Of a stretch of 64,000 nucleotides of DNA, positions 17,286-25,904 are shown one piece after another (the first letter of the stretch is position 1; each line of letters opens with the position of its first letter). Source of the stretch: Pseudomonas moorei (GTDB lineage: Bacteria; Pseudomonadota; Gammaproteobacteria; Pseudomonadales; Pseudomonadaceae). The notes under the pieces were generated by a model. The model searched no databases, had not been told where the DNA came from, and was given only the letters and a program-made list of their open reading frames with translations. Where the stretch lies: contig NZ_VZPP01000008.1 in the NCBI RefSeq assembly GCF_008801475.1, positions 1 to 64,000 of the forward strand, in the 5' to 3' direction. Position numbers and translations under genes: made by a program.

Positions 17286-17855
17286 TCATTGTTCAGTGAT
17301 ACACAGCTCCCCGGTGGCGCGTATCAGCGCCTGGCCATGCAACGCATCCTTGATCAGGCTGGAACGCTGGGCGGCCAACCAGGCCGGGCAGTCCGGATCC
17401 ACGCGATAAGGCATGAAATCGGCGTATTGCTGTAACAGACGGTTTTGCAACTCGTCCAGTTGGGGCCTGATTTTATTGAGGTCTGGCCGTGGCTCGTCAG
17501 GCGCCTTGCTCGCCGCTTGCCACTGCGCCAGCAACCCGTACTGCACCAGCTTGTTGGCTTCGATCTGGGCGGCGACCAACTCGGCGGCGTCGTCCGGGTC
17601 CAGTTTGTGTTCGATTGCCTGCCTGCGGGCATTGGCGATGACCAGCGTCTCCCGGGCGGTATCCTGGATCGGCTTGCCACTGTCCCATTTGGTCAACGCC
17701 ACCTGATCTGCAAGATTCAAGCGCTCATTGATCGTGGCCAGCAACGGTTGCAGCGTATCGGGTGCCGGGGTGGCAGCGCCGGCCTGGGTGCCGCTGGCGA
17801 GAACGCCGAGCAGGGCGCCCGTCAGCAACGGCGAAAGGCGTGGGAAGTGGAGCAT
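17286..17855 (-). CDS. Secreted chorismate mutase (AroQ-gamma class)
   Basis: A 189-residue exported monofunctional chorismate mutase. A signal peptide ends near residue 27. The AroQ helix pattern follows: LLATINERLNLADQVALTKW, then ARRQAIEHKLDPDDAAELVAAQIEANKLVQY, with Arg, Lys and Glu/Gln active-site positions. The extra C-terminal helices and the CPAWL and ELCITE cysteines, which probably form a disulphide, are typical of the *AroQ group. It would convert chorismate to prephenate in the periplasm, where its role is unclear. It lies between repeat-protein copies 1 and 2 on the same strand. Confidence 0.87.
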   Translation of the reverse strand: MLHFPRLSPLLTGALLGVLASGTQAGAATPAPDTLQPLLATINERLNLADQVALTKWDSGKPIQDTARETLVIANARRQAIEHKLDPDDAAELVAAQIEANKLVQYGLLAQWQAASKAPDEPRPDLNKIRPQLDELQNRLLQQYADFMPYRVDPDCPAWLAAQRSSLIKDALHGQALIRATGELCITEQ

Positions 17856-17938
17856 AAGCAGACCTCATCGGGAGCGGAGTTCACACAGGGGTGTTATGTA
17901 GCACAGGCACGACGAGGGGACGAGTGGTCGCGGCGCAA

Positions 17939-18259
17939 TCAAGCGGACTCAGGCGCGGCCAGCCGCCGCTCAATCTGCGCTAGCTCCCAAGTGCTGAGCA
18001 GACTCACCGGGTCGGTGCCGTAACGCTGCCAACCGGCGAGCGCACGACCGTCCGTGCTCAGGCAATGCAGGCAGTGGCGCAGCTGATGCGCCTCGACCTC
18101 AAGCATCAGGCGCCAACCCTCGATGTCGACCAGCACCTGGCCGGCCACGGCTTGTTCGTTCAGGCGCTTTAGCGTGCGTATGCCTTGGGCGACGTCACGC
18201 AATTGCTGATAAACCTCGCGAGCGGTCAAGGGGGGCACAGGTGTCTCCGATAGATGCAT
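17939..18259 (-). CDS. Conserved hypothetical protein
   Basis: A 106-residue cytoplasmic protein starting MHLSETPVPPL, with no signal peptide or membrane segment. The sequence is helical and contains a CLHC pair (HQLRHCLHCLSTDGRALAGW) in its middle. The ATG at 18259 is preferred to a TTG at 18316 because the latter would run into the terminator hairpin. Codon use looks genuine. I do not recognise a function. It sits between the chorismate mutase gene and repeat-protein copy 2. Confidence 0.7.
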   Translation of the reverse strand: MHLSETPVPPLTAREVYQQLRDVAQGIRTLKRLNEQAVAGQVLVDIEGWRLMLEVEAHQLRHCLHCLSTDGRALAGWQRYGTDPVSLLSTWELAQIERRLAAPESA

Positions 18260-18317
18260 GGCAGGGTGGAGTGGGGTGCCACAGGATAATCGATCAAGCA
18301 CAAAACGGGCGCCCAAG

Positions 18318-18348
18318 AAAAAGCCCGGCTGATCAGGCCGGGCTTTTT
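18318..18348. terminator. Bidirectional terminator downstream of repeat-protein copy 2
   Basis: AAAAAGCCCGGC, loop TGATCAG, GCCGGGCTTTTT; the same hairpin as at 16634. Confidence 0.9.
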
Positions 18349-18375
18349 GCGGGGTATTGCGCCAGGGCGAATGGC

Positions 18376-18816
18376 TCAGGCAGCGCGGTTCTCGATCAGG
18401 CGATCGGAACCACCTTCGGCGACGGTGTTGCCTTTCAGGTGGTCGGAACCATCGGCGGCGACGGTGTTGCCTTGCAGGTGATCGGACCCATCGGCAGCGA
18501 CGGTGTTGCCTTGCAGATGATCGGAACCATCGGCAGCGACGGTGTTGCCTTGCAGGTGATCGGAGCCATCGGCAGCGACGGTGTTGCCTTGCAGATGGTC
18601 CGAACCATCGGCAGCGACGGTGTTGCCTTGCAGATGATCGGAACCATCGGCAGCGACGCGGTTTTCGATCAGGCGGTCAGAACCTCCTTCAGCCACACGG
18701 CTTTCAATCAGACGATCCGAGCCGCCTTCAGCGACAACAGGCTGAACAGAGGTAGCGGCAAAAGCGTTCATTGCAAAGACCGAAAAAGCGATGCTGAGGA
18801 GAGTTTGGCGTTTCAT
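18376..18816 (-). CDS. Secreted 13-residue tandem-repeat protein, copy 2 (9 repeats)
   Basis: A 146-residue paralogue of the proteins at 16690 and 24585. The signal peptide differs at two positions (SVFAMN for SIFAVN). Nine 13-residue units fill residues 28-144: two VAEGGSDRLI-type units, six VAADGSDHLQGNT-type units and one terminal VAEGGSDRLIENR, then AA. It is exactly one unit longer than copy 1. The upstream sequence to about 18923 is closely similar to the other copies, so each appears to have its own promoter rather than belonging to a neighbouring operon. Confidence 0.85.
   Translation of the reverse strand: MKRQTLLSIAFSVFAMNAFAATSVQPVVAEGGSDRLIESRVAEGGSDRLIENRVAADGSDHLQGNTVAADGSDHLQGNTVAADGSDHLQGNTVAADGSDHLQGNTVAADGSDHLQGNTVAADGSDHLKGNTVAEGGSDRLIENRAA
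18385..18735 (-). repeat. Nine tandem 39-bp coding repeats
   Basis: The same 39-bp unit as in copy 1. The six central units differ only by synonymous changes and one Q/K substitution. Confidence 0.9.
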
Positions 18817-19064
18817 GATCGTGTGCTCCGGGGGTGTTGTTTGTTGGGTATGGAGCTCATGTTACGCCGCCGGTTTTTTAAGAGAACTTCATTGATGTGA
18901 TGGTGAACATCGACGGGATTGATAGGGGAATCGACTTACCCTTCGCGTGCGTGATGATCCGAAGTGACTCAGGCAGCGACCGGCATTCCGTCTGTCGCAG
19001 GATTTGAACCGGCGTTGATTTATCGCGTCATACAGTTCGCGATATCAACCCTATGGAAGCAACC

Positions 19065-19538
19065 ATGCTTTTGAAGAACAAGAGTCTCATTGCTGTAATG
19101 TCCTGCGCCCTGATGCTGGCAGCCGCTCCGTTACTCCCTGCTGATCTGTCGATCATGAACGCCGCCTACGCGAAGGATGGTGGTGGTGGTGGTGGTGGTG
19201 GTGGTGGTGGTGGCCATGGCGGTGACGGTGGTGGTCATGGCGGTGATGGTGGTGGCCATGGCGGTGATGGTGGTGGCCATGGCGGTGATGGTGGTGGCCA
19301 TGGGCTGAGCAGCGATCATGCCGGCAAGGCGGTTCGTGACCACGGGATAAGCGGCAACCACTATGGCAGTGATCGCAATCACGATCGTGGTCATGGCGCG
19401 ACCACCTCGGGCATCGCCCATTCCAAAGATACCCGCGGCGTAACCAAAGCCTCGGCTATTTCGACCTCGACTCCAGGGGACCACAACACAAAAGGCTTGA
19501 GCCGCGCCGGCACGTCGGGAACGAAAAAGTCCTATTGA
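19065..19538 (+). CDS. Exported Gly/His/Asp-rich repeat protein
   Basis: A 157-residue protein with a signal peptide ending near NAAYA. A run of 12 glycines is followed by four exact GGDGGGH units, then a Ser/Thr/His/Gly-rich tail ending TSGTKKSY. The His and Asp spacing suggests metal binding or a flexible surface polymer, but no known domain is present. The second ATG (19065) is chosen because GGAAG stands at the right distance before it; the first ATG at 19053 would add four residues. It stands alone on the plus strand. Poly-Gly regions can arise by slippage, so length may vary between strains. Confidence 0.75.
   Translation: MLLKNKSLIAVMSCALMLAAAPLLPADLSIMNAAYAKDGGGGGGGGGGGGHGGDGGGHGGDGGGHGGDGGGHGGDGGGHGLSSDHAGKAVRDHGISGNHYGSDRNHDRGHGATTSGIAHSKDTRGVTKASAISTSTPGDHNTKGLSRAGTSGTKKSY
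19179..19301 (+). repeat. GGT trinucleotide run plus four 21-bp repeats
   Basis: Eleven GGT codons and one GGC (19179-19214) precede four 21-bp units encoding GGDGGGH (19218-19301). The units are nearly identical at the DNA level, a substrate for strand slippage. Confidence 0.9.
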
Positions 19539-19607
19539 GTCAGTGGCTGTTGAGTCTTCAATCGCCATCGCGGCTGGCCGGGCAAACCGGCTAGCCGCCG
19601 TCCATAG

Positions 19608-20534
19608 TCAATCCGGCCGCTCGTCATCCGCAGGCACCACTTTCCAACTGTCATCCGGATCAAACAGCTTCATCGACTGCGCCAGCTTCTCGCCGTCAGG
19701 CCCCAGGTCTTTCTCGAATACCTGACCGTCATGGCTGATCATGAAACTCATCACGCCACTCTCGCCGTATTGTGCCGGCCAGGCGATCAGTGCAAAGCCC
19801 CGACTCATCTTGTCGCCGATCAGGTAGCTATAGGCGCCGCCCGGTGCCGAAGGGCCCTGGCCATCGAGGATGCGGAAGTGGTAACCATGCCAGTCCTGGC
19901 CGTCAATGGTCTTGCCGAACTCGGGGCCCAGCGGGCTAATCTGACCACTGTTGTCGTCCGCCCAGTAGAGCCCGTCGTGCTTGCCCGGGGTGCTGAAGAT
20001 TTTCTGCGCGTATTCAAGTGCACCGTCACCGTCACGATCCACTGACGCGTAGTCCATCTGGGCGTCGTGATAGGCCAGTGCCGACTGCACGGCGGCGAGT
20101 TCGTTGCGGCCAATTTGACGGGCACGGATCTCGGCACTGCCGGCCTTGATGTCGAAGCGCCAACCTTGTGCGCTTTTGACCATGGGAATGGGCAGTGTCC
20201 AGTGGTCACTGCCCACCGACAGAATGGCCTTGCCATCACTGGTTTTTTCAATGACGTGTTGCTCGCGGTATTGCTTCAAAAACGCATCCACGTCTTTGCG
20301 CTCCGCGCCTTCGCGGGGGATGTAGGTGCGCCATTCGTTGCCCAGTAACTCGGTCAGGCGTTTCTGATCGGCGTGTTTTGTGCCCAGTGCTTCGACGAAC
20401 GCCTGGGCGGCCTTTTCAGGGGTGGGAAACGCCTGCTGTGCCATGACCATGCAGGACCAGGCCAAACCGGCCGTGATCGCCAGGGCACTACCAAGCAGGC
20501 CTTTGAGAGCCGGTACTCGAGGATGGTTATTCAA
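19608..20534 (-). CDS. DUF2950-family exported protein
   Basis: A 308-residue protein with an N-terminal signal sequence (LAWSCMVMAQQAFP) followed by the DUF2950 body, including TPEKAAQAFVEALGT, SGQISPLGPEFG and a C-terminal GVMSFMISHDGQVFEKDLGPD. Its start codon overlaps the stop of the DUF3300 gene by 4 nt, so the two are translationally coupled. Proteins of these two families are commonly adjacent in proteobacteria, suggesting a shared envelope role, but none is established. Confidence 0.85.
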   Translation of the reverse strand: MNNHPRVPALKGLLGSALAITAGLAWSCMVMAQQAFPTPEKAAQAFVEALGTKHADQKRLTELLGNEWRTYIPREGAERKDVDAFLKQYREQHVIEKTSDGKAILSVGSDHWTLPIPMVKSAQGWRFDIKAGSAEIRARQIGRNELAAVQSALAYHDAQMDYASVDRDGDGALEYAQKIFSTPGKHDGLYWADDNSGQISPLGPEFGKTIDGQDWHGYHFRILDGQGPSAPGGAYSYLIGDKMSRGFALIAWPAQYGESGVMSFMISHDGQVFEKDLGPDGEKLAQSMKLFDPDDSWKVVPADDERPD

Positions 20535-22057
20535 CGGCGGCCCCCCCTTTGACGCGCTGGTGGAGTGGAAGGCCGACTGATCTGCTGGCCGGCTGAACGC
20601 GAGGCGCTGGGGCGCTGAACGGATGCCTGACTGGCCCGGCCACGACTGGCTTGCAGGTTGGCCTGGGACGGTGAGCGCGCGCCAGCGAAGGCATTGTCGG
20701 GGGCGCTGCCCCGGCTGGCGGGCTTCGCGGCCGGCCGGTTTTGCGTGGTCTGGCGTGCCTTTGCATTGTCCTGTGCGCGTTGATTGCCTTGCGCCGTCTC
20801 TTTCCTGGGCTGCTGATTGTCCCGGGTATTCCTGGCCGTGCCCTGGCTTCTGTCAGTCGCTTTCGGTCTGTCTGTGGCGTTGGCTCTGTCTGATGCCCTG
20901 GATTTGTCTGCACCGGCTTGTAACCGATTGCCCGAGTCTCGCGCCTGGGCTTCGCGCGCACGATCCCGGGCTTCGAGGTTGCTGGTGGCGGGCCGTTCGA
21001 TGCCGTGCTTGTCCATTGAGCTACGGGCCTTTTCACGCGCCTGAGCGCGCTGGGCATCTTCCCCCCGGTAGGCCTGACGCTGATTGGCGCCGTCCAGTTG
21101 ACGGCCGTACTGTTCGCGGCTTCTGGTGTCCCGGTAGGGCACGCCATTGCGATGCACGGGGTTGTGCTGCCAGCTGTTATTGGTGATTCGGTTGTTGCCA
21201 TTGATGTTGTTGTAGCGATTGACGTTGATATCGACGTCGTTATTGCCCCAGTCGCATTCACCCCACAACGCGCCGACGATTGCCACCCCGGTCCCGAACG
21301 CCAGCCCGGCCATCAACGCCTGGCCGGGGTAATAGGCCGGCGGCGGTGGGTAGTAAGCCGGCGGCGACGCCGGATAGGGCCAGGTGCCGTAGGTGGTGGT
21401 CGGATTATAGGTGGGGACGTACACCACCTGCGGATCGGCGGGCTGAATGATGATGGTGGAGCTGCTGCTGGCAGGGGCCGGAGCGGGGGCCGAACTCGTC
21501 GCGGCGGGTGCCGGTGCCGGGGCGGGAGCCGCCACATTCTGGATGGTCACGTTCTGATACTGGTTGCTCTGCAGGTTGCCGGCGGCTTGCGCCTGGCGAC
21601 GCAAGCGTTGCACGCCCTCCATGACATCGTCCGGTTGCGCCAGGAAGGCATCACCCAAGCGCTGTACCCACACGGGGTCCTGTCCCAGCGTCGCCAGCAC
21701 CTGGGGGAAGGCGACCAGCGCCTGCACGCTGGGGTCCCATGGTTGGTTCGCCACTTGCTTGACCGCGTCATCGCCCTTGGCGTCCGGATTGGCTTTGGAC
21801 CAGGTGACCGCTTCGGTCACTTCACCAGGGTAGGTCGTAGCCATCAGTACCTGTGCCAGCAGCGGGTCCGGGTAAAGCGCAATCGGCGCCAGCATTTGAT
21901 CCAGCTGCTCTTGGGTAAACACGGCATCTTTAACGGGCGCCGGGGCCGGTGCACTGGCGGCTGGGTCGGTGGTGGCGGCATCCGCTGCCTGCGCAAAGCA
22001 AGGGGCGCCGCTCAAAAAAACGAGCGTGGACAACGCATAAAGAAATGGAAGGCGCAT
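20531..22057 (-). CDS. DUF3300-family exported protein
   Basis: A 508-residue secreted protein. The ATG at 22057 follows AAAGGGAGC and starts a clean signal peptide (MRLPFLYALSTLVFLSGAPCFAQA). The DUF3300 domain covers about 45-210 (LDQMLAPIALYPDPLLAQVLMA, then WDPSVQALVAFPQVLATLGQDP). A Pro/Ala linker, a hydrophobic GYP-like segment near 270, and a long low-complexity Arg/Gln/Ala/Ser tail of about 190 residues follow. The tail is highly basic and predicted disordered. It is the first gene of the DUF3300-DUF2950 pair. Confidence 0.85.
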   Translation of the reverse strand: MRLPFLYALSTLVFLSGAPCFAQAADAATTDPAASAPAPAPVKDAVFTQEQLDQMLAPIALYPDPLLAQVLMATTYPGEVTEAVTWSKANPDAKGDDAVKQVANQPWDPSVQALVAFPQVLATLGQDPVWVQRLGDAFLAQPDDVMEGVQRLRRQAQAAGNLQSNQYQNVTIQNVAAPAPAPAPAATSSAPAPAPASSSSTIIIQPADPQVVYVPTYNPTTTYGTWPYPASPPAYYPPPPAYYPGQALMAGLAFGTGVAIVGALWGECDWGNNDVDINVNRYNNINGNNRITNNSWQHNPVHRNGVPYRDTRSREQYGRQLDGANQRQAYRGEDAQRAQAREKARSSMDKHGIERPATSNLEARDRAREAQARDSGNRLQAGADKSRASDRANATDRPKATDRSQGTARNTRDNQQPRKETAQGNQRAQDNAKARQTTQNRPAAKPASRGSAPDNAFAGARSPSQANLQASRGRASQASVQRPSASRSAGQQISRPSTPPARQRGGRR

Positions 22058-22242
22058 CGCAGCTCCCTTTGGTCTGGCAGATTTGAAAGGAGTGAATCCA
22101 TGCCAGGGAGGTGACAACTGACTTTGCAAGCCACGACCTCGATGCCGTGCAGTAATAGTAGCAAACAAAAAATGTCTGCCACTGAATCGGCGGTTCAGTG
22201 AGGGGAGCGAATGACTACGCGGTAAGGATGTGTATGCCTGAT

Positions 22243-22266
22243 GGGGGTGGTCGGTCGACCACCCCC
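22243..22266. terminator. Strong hairpin downstream of the glycosyltransferase gene
   Basis: GGGGGTGGTCG, 2-nt loop, CGACCACCCCC: a perfect 11-bp stem 40 nt past the glycosyltransferase stop. It lacks a clear U-tract, so it may be a terminator or a transcript-end stabiliser. Confidence 0.55.
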
Positions 22267-22305
22267 GAAAATCCACGAAGGTTATGCACGCGGAAAAGAG
22301 GGACC

Positions 22306-23862
22306 TCAGTCGCCCGTTTTCACCTTGGGAATGTACGCAGCACTGCCGGCTTCATGGGAGTGAGTCAAGCGGGCGCCGTTGTTTGGCCTGGTGGTGATCA
22401 ACTGATGATCGGCAGTCAGATAGCCCAGGGGCAATCGATTGATGTCCTCGTACGGCTCGACAATGATCGTGCGTTCGGGATTCCAGCGCTCGCCACTTTT
22501 CTTTTCCAGCCACGCCATGAGTGCCGCGCTGTCACCGCTGTGCGGAATGTCCGAATCCGGCTGAACGTAATAAAACGGTGAGCTATGGTTTTGCAGGTAC
22601 ATGGGCAACTTGTTGTCGACGTCCACCAACACCAGGCGCCATTCGTTCCACGGCGCCGTTTTGCTGGCTTCGGCACGCACATCCTTGCTGAACTGCATGA
22701 CCCCGCCGTCTCCGCCGTTGGTCCAGGGATAGACGATCCCCAGAATCAACAACAAAAAAACAGCCGCGCCGGCAATGCCCTTGGTCCAGCCTGGGCCGCT
22801 GACTTTACCGGCAGCCTCTCGCTCGGCCATGCGCCGGGTAACCCACCAGGCCGCCAGCAATTGGGCAAACGGCACCAGTGGCAATACGTAATAGCTGCGT
22901 CGACTGCCGCTGGCGGTAAAGAACAGGAACAGCAGCCCCAGGCCGCCAATCAGCCAGCGAACGTTGGGCTCGGTGTGCTTCCAGCTGCGCACGGCCACCC
23001 ACAGGCCGAGTATCCAGCAGGGAGCCCAGGGCAGGGTGTAGACCGGCAGATAAAGCAGATAGGTGTAAATCGGCCCAAATTGGTCGAAAGGCTTAAAGAA
23101 TCGGACCACGTTTTCCCGAAAGACCAGATCAAGCCCGCTCTGTTCGTAGCTTGGCGTGCCGTAGCGATGCGACAGCAGGAACGGAAGCATGTAGAACGCG
23201 CCTGCCACCAGGAGCGCCAGGCACAGGCGGGGATTGAGATGGTTTTTCCAGCGCCCTTCGCCCAGCAAGTGCGGCAGCAGGATCAGCCCGGGAAGAATGA
23301 ACCCGATCAAGCCCTTGAACAATGAGGTCAGCGCCAGTATCAGGAAAAACACGATGTAGCGACTCAGGCGCGTATCGTTCGGACCGCGCCAATACCACCA
23401 GACCGCGCCCAGGACACCGCAAACCGTGAGGATATCCGCCGTGGCGACCCGGGCCCAGAACACGAAAAAGAACGTCGTCGCCAGAAACCAGCCAGCGATC
23501 AGGCCGGTGCCTTTGCGATACAACTGTTCACCGATCAGGTAGACCAGCCAGACACTCACCCACGCCGACAAGACTGAGGGCAGACGCAGCGACCAATTCC
23601 CAAGGCCACCCATCAAATGGGCAGTGGCGGTAATCAACCAATAGGAAGGCAGTGGCTTGTCATAATAGGGCGTGCCCTTGAGATAAGGGTCGAAATAATC
23701 GCCAGTTTGCAACATCTGCAGGGCGATGTTTGCCCAGCGGGTTTCCGGGCCCCAAAGCTCTCTGGCACCTAACCCGAAAAGCATCAAGAGTGCGGACACG
23801 CCCAGCAGAAGTATCAGCGCACCCTGTTCACTTTTGAGAAAACTGACTAACGTTTTTTTCAT
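22306..23862 (-). CDS. ArnT-like/PMT-family lipid-linked glycosyltransferase
   Basis: A 518-residue inner-membrane protein with about 11-12 transmembrane segments and the family 39/83 glycosyltransferase layout. The first periplasmic loop contains the conserved acidic pattern ARELWGPETRWANIA, followed by PYYDKPLPSYWL. Such enzymes move a sugar from a polyprenyl phosphate donor to lipid A or protein on the periplasmic side. ArnT of the aminoarabinose pathway is the nearest well-known relative, but no other arn gene is nearby, so the donor sugar and acceptor are unknown. Confidence 0.83.
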   Translation of the reverse strand: MKKTLVSFLKSEQGALILLLGVSALLMLFGLGARELWGPETRWANIALQMLQTGDYFDPYLKGTPYYDKPLPSYWLITATAHLMGGLGNWSLRLPSVLSAWVSVWLVYLIGEQLYRKGTGLIAGWFLATTFFFVFWARVATADILTVCGVLGAVWWYWRGPNDTRLSRYIVFFLILALTSLFKGLIGFILPGLILLPHLLGEGRWKNHLNPRLCLALLVAGAFYMLPFLLSHRYGTPSYEQSGLDLVFRENVVRFFKPFDQFGPIYTYLLYLPVYTLPWAPCWILGLWVAVRSWKHTEPNVRWLIGGLGLLFLFFTASGSRRSYYVLPLVPFAQLLAAWWVTRRMAEREAAGKVSGPGWTKGIAGAAVFLLLILGIVYPWTNGGDGGVMQFSKDVRAEASKTAPWNEWRLVLVDVDNKLPMYLQNHSSPFYYVQPDSDIPHSGDSAALMAWLEKKSGERWNPERTIIVEPYEDINRLPLGYLTADHQLITTRPNNGARLTHSHEAGSAAYIPKVKTGD

Positions 23863-24128
23863 GAGAGTTTCGCACTTTGCGCTCGCCGTGACGTCGGAGA
23901 AGCGGCTGGATCTTCAAGGCTATCGGTTGAAATGTGATGGAATTGTCAGTAGATCGCGAATAAATCATTAGTTGCGATTCAAATGCAGTTAACACATGTA
24001 TTAATGCAGGACTGTGAATAACTGCATAAACAGTTGTTCATGTAAGTCCGCTAGAACGGGGAGGGGCGGTGGATTTGGCTTGATTGGCCCCTTCGCAGCG
24101 CCGAGAACGCTGCGATGACGCCGTGTGG

Positions 24129-24347
24129 TCAGTTGCTTTTAGCTGAAGCCAAATAGTAGGCAACTAATGCGTTGGCATGACCATGGCCGATGCCGTGTTC
24201 GGATTTGAGTAAGGCCACCAACTCCATATGCTTCTTGCCACTGACTGATTCGAGCAGATTCAGCCAGTGAGTGACGGGGTGCCCGTACTTTTTTTCAATG
24301 GAGGGGAAGTAAGACGCCGGCCCTTTGATTTTTGAGTCTTCGGTCAT
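24129..24347 (-). CDS. DUF4287-family small protein
   Basis: A 72-residue soluble protein matching the DUF4287 domain (ASYFPSIEKKYGHPVTHWLNLLE, then HMELVALLKSEHGIGHGHANALVAYYLA). The family is widespread and helical, with no assigned function. Its length is about that of a single domain. A GGAGTTTGC site precedes the start. It is isolated between the glycosyltransferase and repeat-protein copy 3. Confidence 0.85.
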   Translation of the reverse strand: MTEDSKIKGPASYFPSIEKKYGHPVTHWLNLLESVSGKKHMELVALLKSEHGIGHGHANALVAYYLASAKSN

Positions 24348-24533
24348 TAGGCAAACTCCTTTTTGTCAGGGAGGCTTTGTCGGGTGATGACGGCAAACCG
24401 GGCGGGTTTGCGAATCCGCAAGCAGTATAGGCAAGGTTGCAAATTTGCCATGACAAGGGACCGCTAAACTCGCTGCCAGGGCTCAAGTCGGACACAGGTT
24501 GGACAATCAGGGTGAAACTAATGCGAACACGAA

Positions 24534-24560
24534 AAAGCCCGGCTGATCAGGCCGGGCTTT
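24534..24560. terminator. Bidirectional terminator downstream of repeat-protein copy 3
   Basis: AAAGCCCGGC, loop TGATCAG, GCCGGGCTTT; same hairpin as at 16634 and 18318 with a slightly shorter T-tract. Confidence 0.88.
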
Positions 24561-24584
24561 GCGGGGTAGTGCGGAGCGAATGGC

Positions 24585-24869
24585 TTAGGCAGCGCGGTTC
24601 TCGATCAGGCGATCGGAACCACCTTCGGCGACAGTGTTGCCTTGCAGGTGATCGGAGCCATCGGCAGCGACGGTGTTGCCTTGCAGATGGTCCGAACCAT
24701 CGGCGGCGACGCGGTTTTCGATCAGGCGGTCAGAACCACCTTCAGCCACACGGCTTTCAATCAGATGATCCGAGCCGCCTTCAGCGATTACAGGTTGAGC
24801 AGAAGTAGCGGCAAAAGCGTTCACTGCAAAGATCGAAAAAGCGATGCTGAGGAGGGTTTGGCGTTTCAT
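24585..24869 (-). CDS. Secreted 13-residue tandem-repeat protein, copy 3 (5 repeats)
   Basis: A 94-residue member of the same family, with a signal peptide identical to that of copy 1 and five 13-residue units in residues 28-92, then AA. It is three units (39 residues) shorter than copy 1. The first unit carries small changes (IAEGGSDHLIESR). It lies about 6 kb from copy 2 with unrelated genes between, so it arose by dispersed rather than local tandem duplication, or by loss of intervening order. The -100 region and ribosome site match those of the other copies. Confidence 0.85.
   Translation of the reverse strand: MKRQTLLSIAFSIFAVNAFAATSAQPVIAEGGSDHLIESRVAEGGSDRLIENRVAADGSDHLQGNTVAADGSDHLQGNTVAEGGSDRLIENRAA
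24594..24788 (-). repeat. Five tandem 39-bp coding repeats
   Basis: The same unit as in copies 1 and 2, with only two central VAADGSDHLQGNT-type units. Confidence 0.9.
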
Positions 24870-25146
24870 GATCGTGTGCTCCGGGGTGTTGTTTGTTTGG
24901 TATGGAGCTCATGTTACGCCGCGGATTTTTTAGGAGAACTTCATTGACGTGATGGTGAGCATCGACGGGATTGATAAGGCGAACAGCACACTGCTTGTGG
25001 GCGTGATGAAGTGGCGCACCTGTGCGGCAGCGCATTGATTACATTGGGTATCAACTGTAATTCGCGATCACGCCATTATCAGCAATGCCCAGGGGAAATA
25101 GAGTCCGCCTGACGATTTCGTTTACTGCGTAGTTAAGGTGCCTTCC

Positions 25147-25641
25147 ATGATTCAGAGCATGATCAAAACAGCGGGTCTGGCCGCACTCCTTGTCGCAAGC
25201 GCGGCAATCCCGCTCGCCCAGGCTCAACCCTTGCCAATCGATAAAGTCGGTGCCTTGCATAACGAAGACGTGGAATGGCGCAGCTTTCCGGCTTTCCCGA
25301 AAGAAGTGAAACTCGCCGTTATCGCCGGCGATCCCGGTAAACCTGCGCCTTATGTAGTGCGAGTCAAAGTGCCCAGCGGCACCAAACTTATGCCCCATAC
25401 TCATCCGGAAGATCGTATCTATACCGTCATGTCCGGTGTGTTCTACATCGGCTTCGGTACTGTTTTCGATCCAGACAAACTGGTGGCTTATGGTCCGGGC
25501 AGCGTAGTGATACTCCCGGCCAATACACCGCACTTTCACTGGGCGAAATCAGGCGAGTACATCTCGCAAGTCTACGGAACGGGGCCGCTGGGGCTTGAAT
25601 ACATCGATAGCCATGACGATCCGCGCAACGCGTCGAAGTGA
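25147..25641 (+). CDS. Exported cupin-domain protein
   Basis: A 164-residue periplasmic protein. The signal peptide ends near LAQAQ. A single cupin domain follows, with the first metal-binding motif in MPHTHPEDRIYTVMSG and the second in ANTPHFHWAK. The start at 25147 is preferred to a GTG at 25138 because AAGG lies at the right distance. Small exported cupins of this type are of unknown reaction, some being stress-linked. It is divergent from repeat-protein copy 3. Confidence 0.85.
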   Translation: MIQSMIKTAGLAALLVASAAIPLAQAQPLPIDKVGALHNEDVEWRSFPAFPKEVKLAVIAGDPGKPAPYVVRVKVPSGTKLMPHTHPEDRIYTVMSGVFYIGFGTVFDPDKLVAYGPGSVVILPANTPHFHWAKSGEYISQVYGTGPLGLEYIDSHDDPRNASK

Positions 25642-25666
25642 CAAAACCGTACCCACACCAATACCC

Positions 25667-25690
25667 CTGTAGGAGCGAGCCTGCTCGTGA
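25667..25690 (+). repeat. Single REP unit
   Basis: CTGTAGGAGCGAGCCTGCTC, the genus REP consensus, just after the cupin gene, without an inverted partner. Confidence 0.65.
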
Positions 25691-25904
25691 AAAACCCAAG
25701 GTCGGCGCAGGTATTGTTTTCATGTCAATCCATTCAACGGCGAGACCAAGGGAGTGCAGGTGAACATCCATACCGTTGCGTATATATCGGGTTGTATCAA
25801 GCATCGGCCCCCGGATCATCCAAACGCCGGGGCAGGGGAGTATCCGAGCGTTCACCCACGGCTGATACCCTGTATTCATTTTTGAAACTGGCCGGGAGCC
25901 TTGC

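Noticed and set aside
16699..18735. Regular 39-bp repeats considered as a CRISPR array
   Set aside because: Units are contiguous without spacers, are in frame, and encode a secreted protein; no cas genes are present.
18975..19052. tRNA-like words (GGATTTGAACC) upstream of the Gly-rich gene
   Set aside because: No acceptor, D or anticodon stems can be completed around them.
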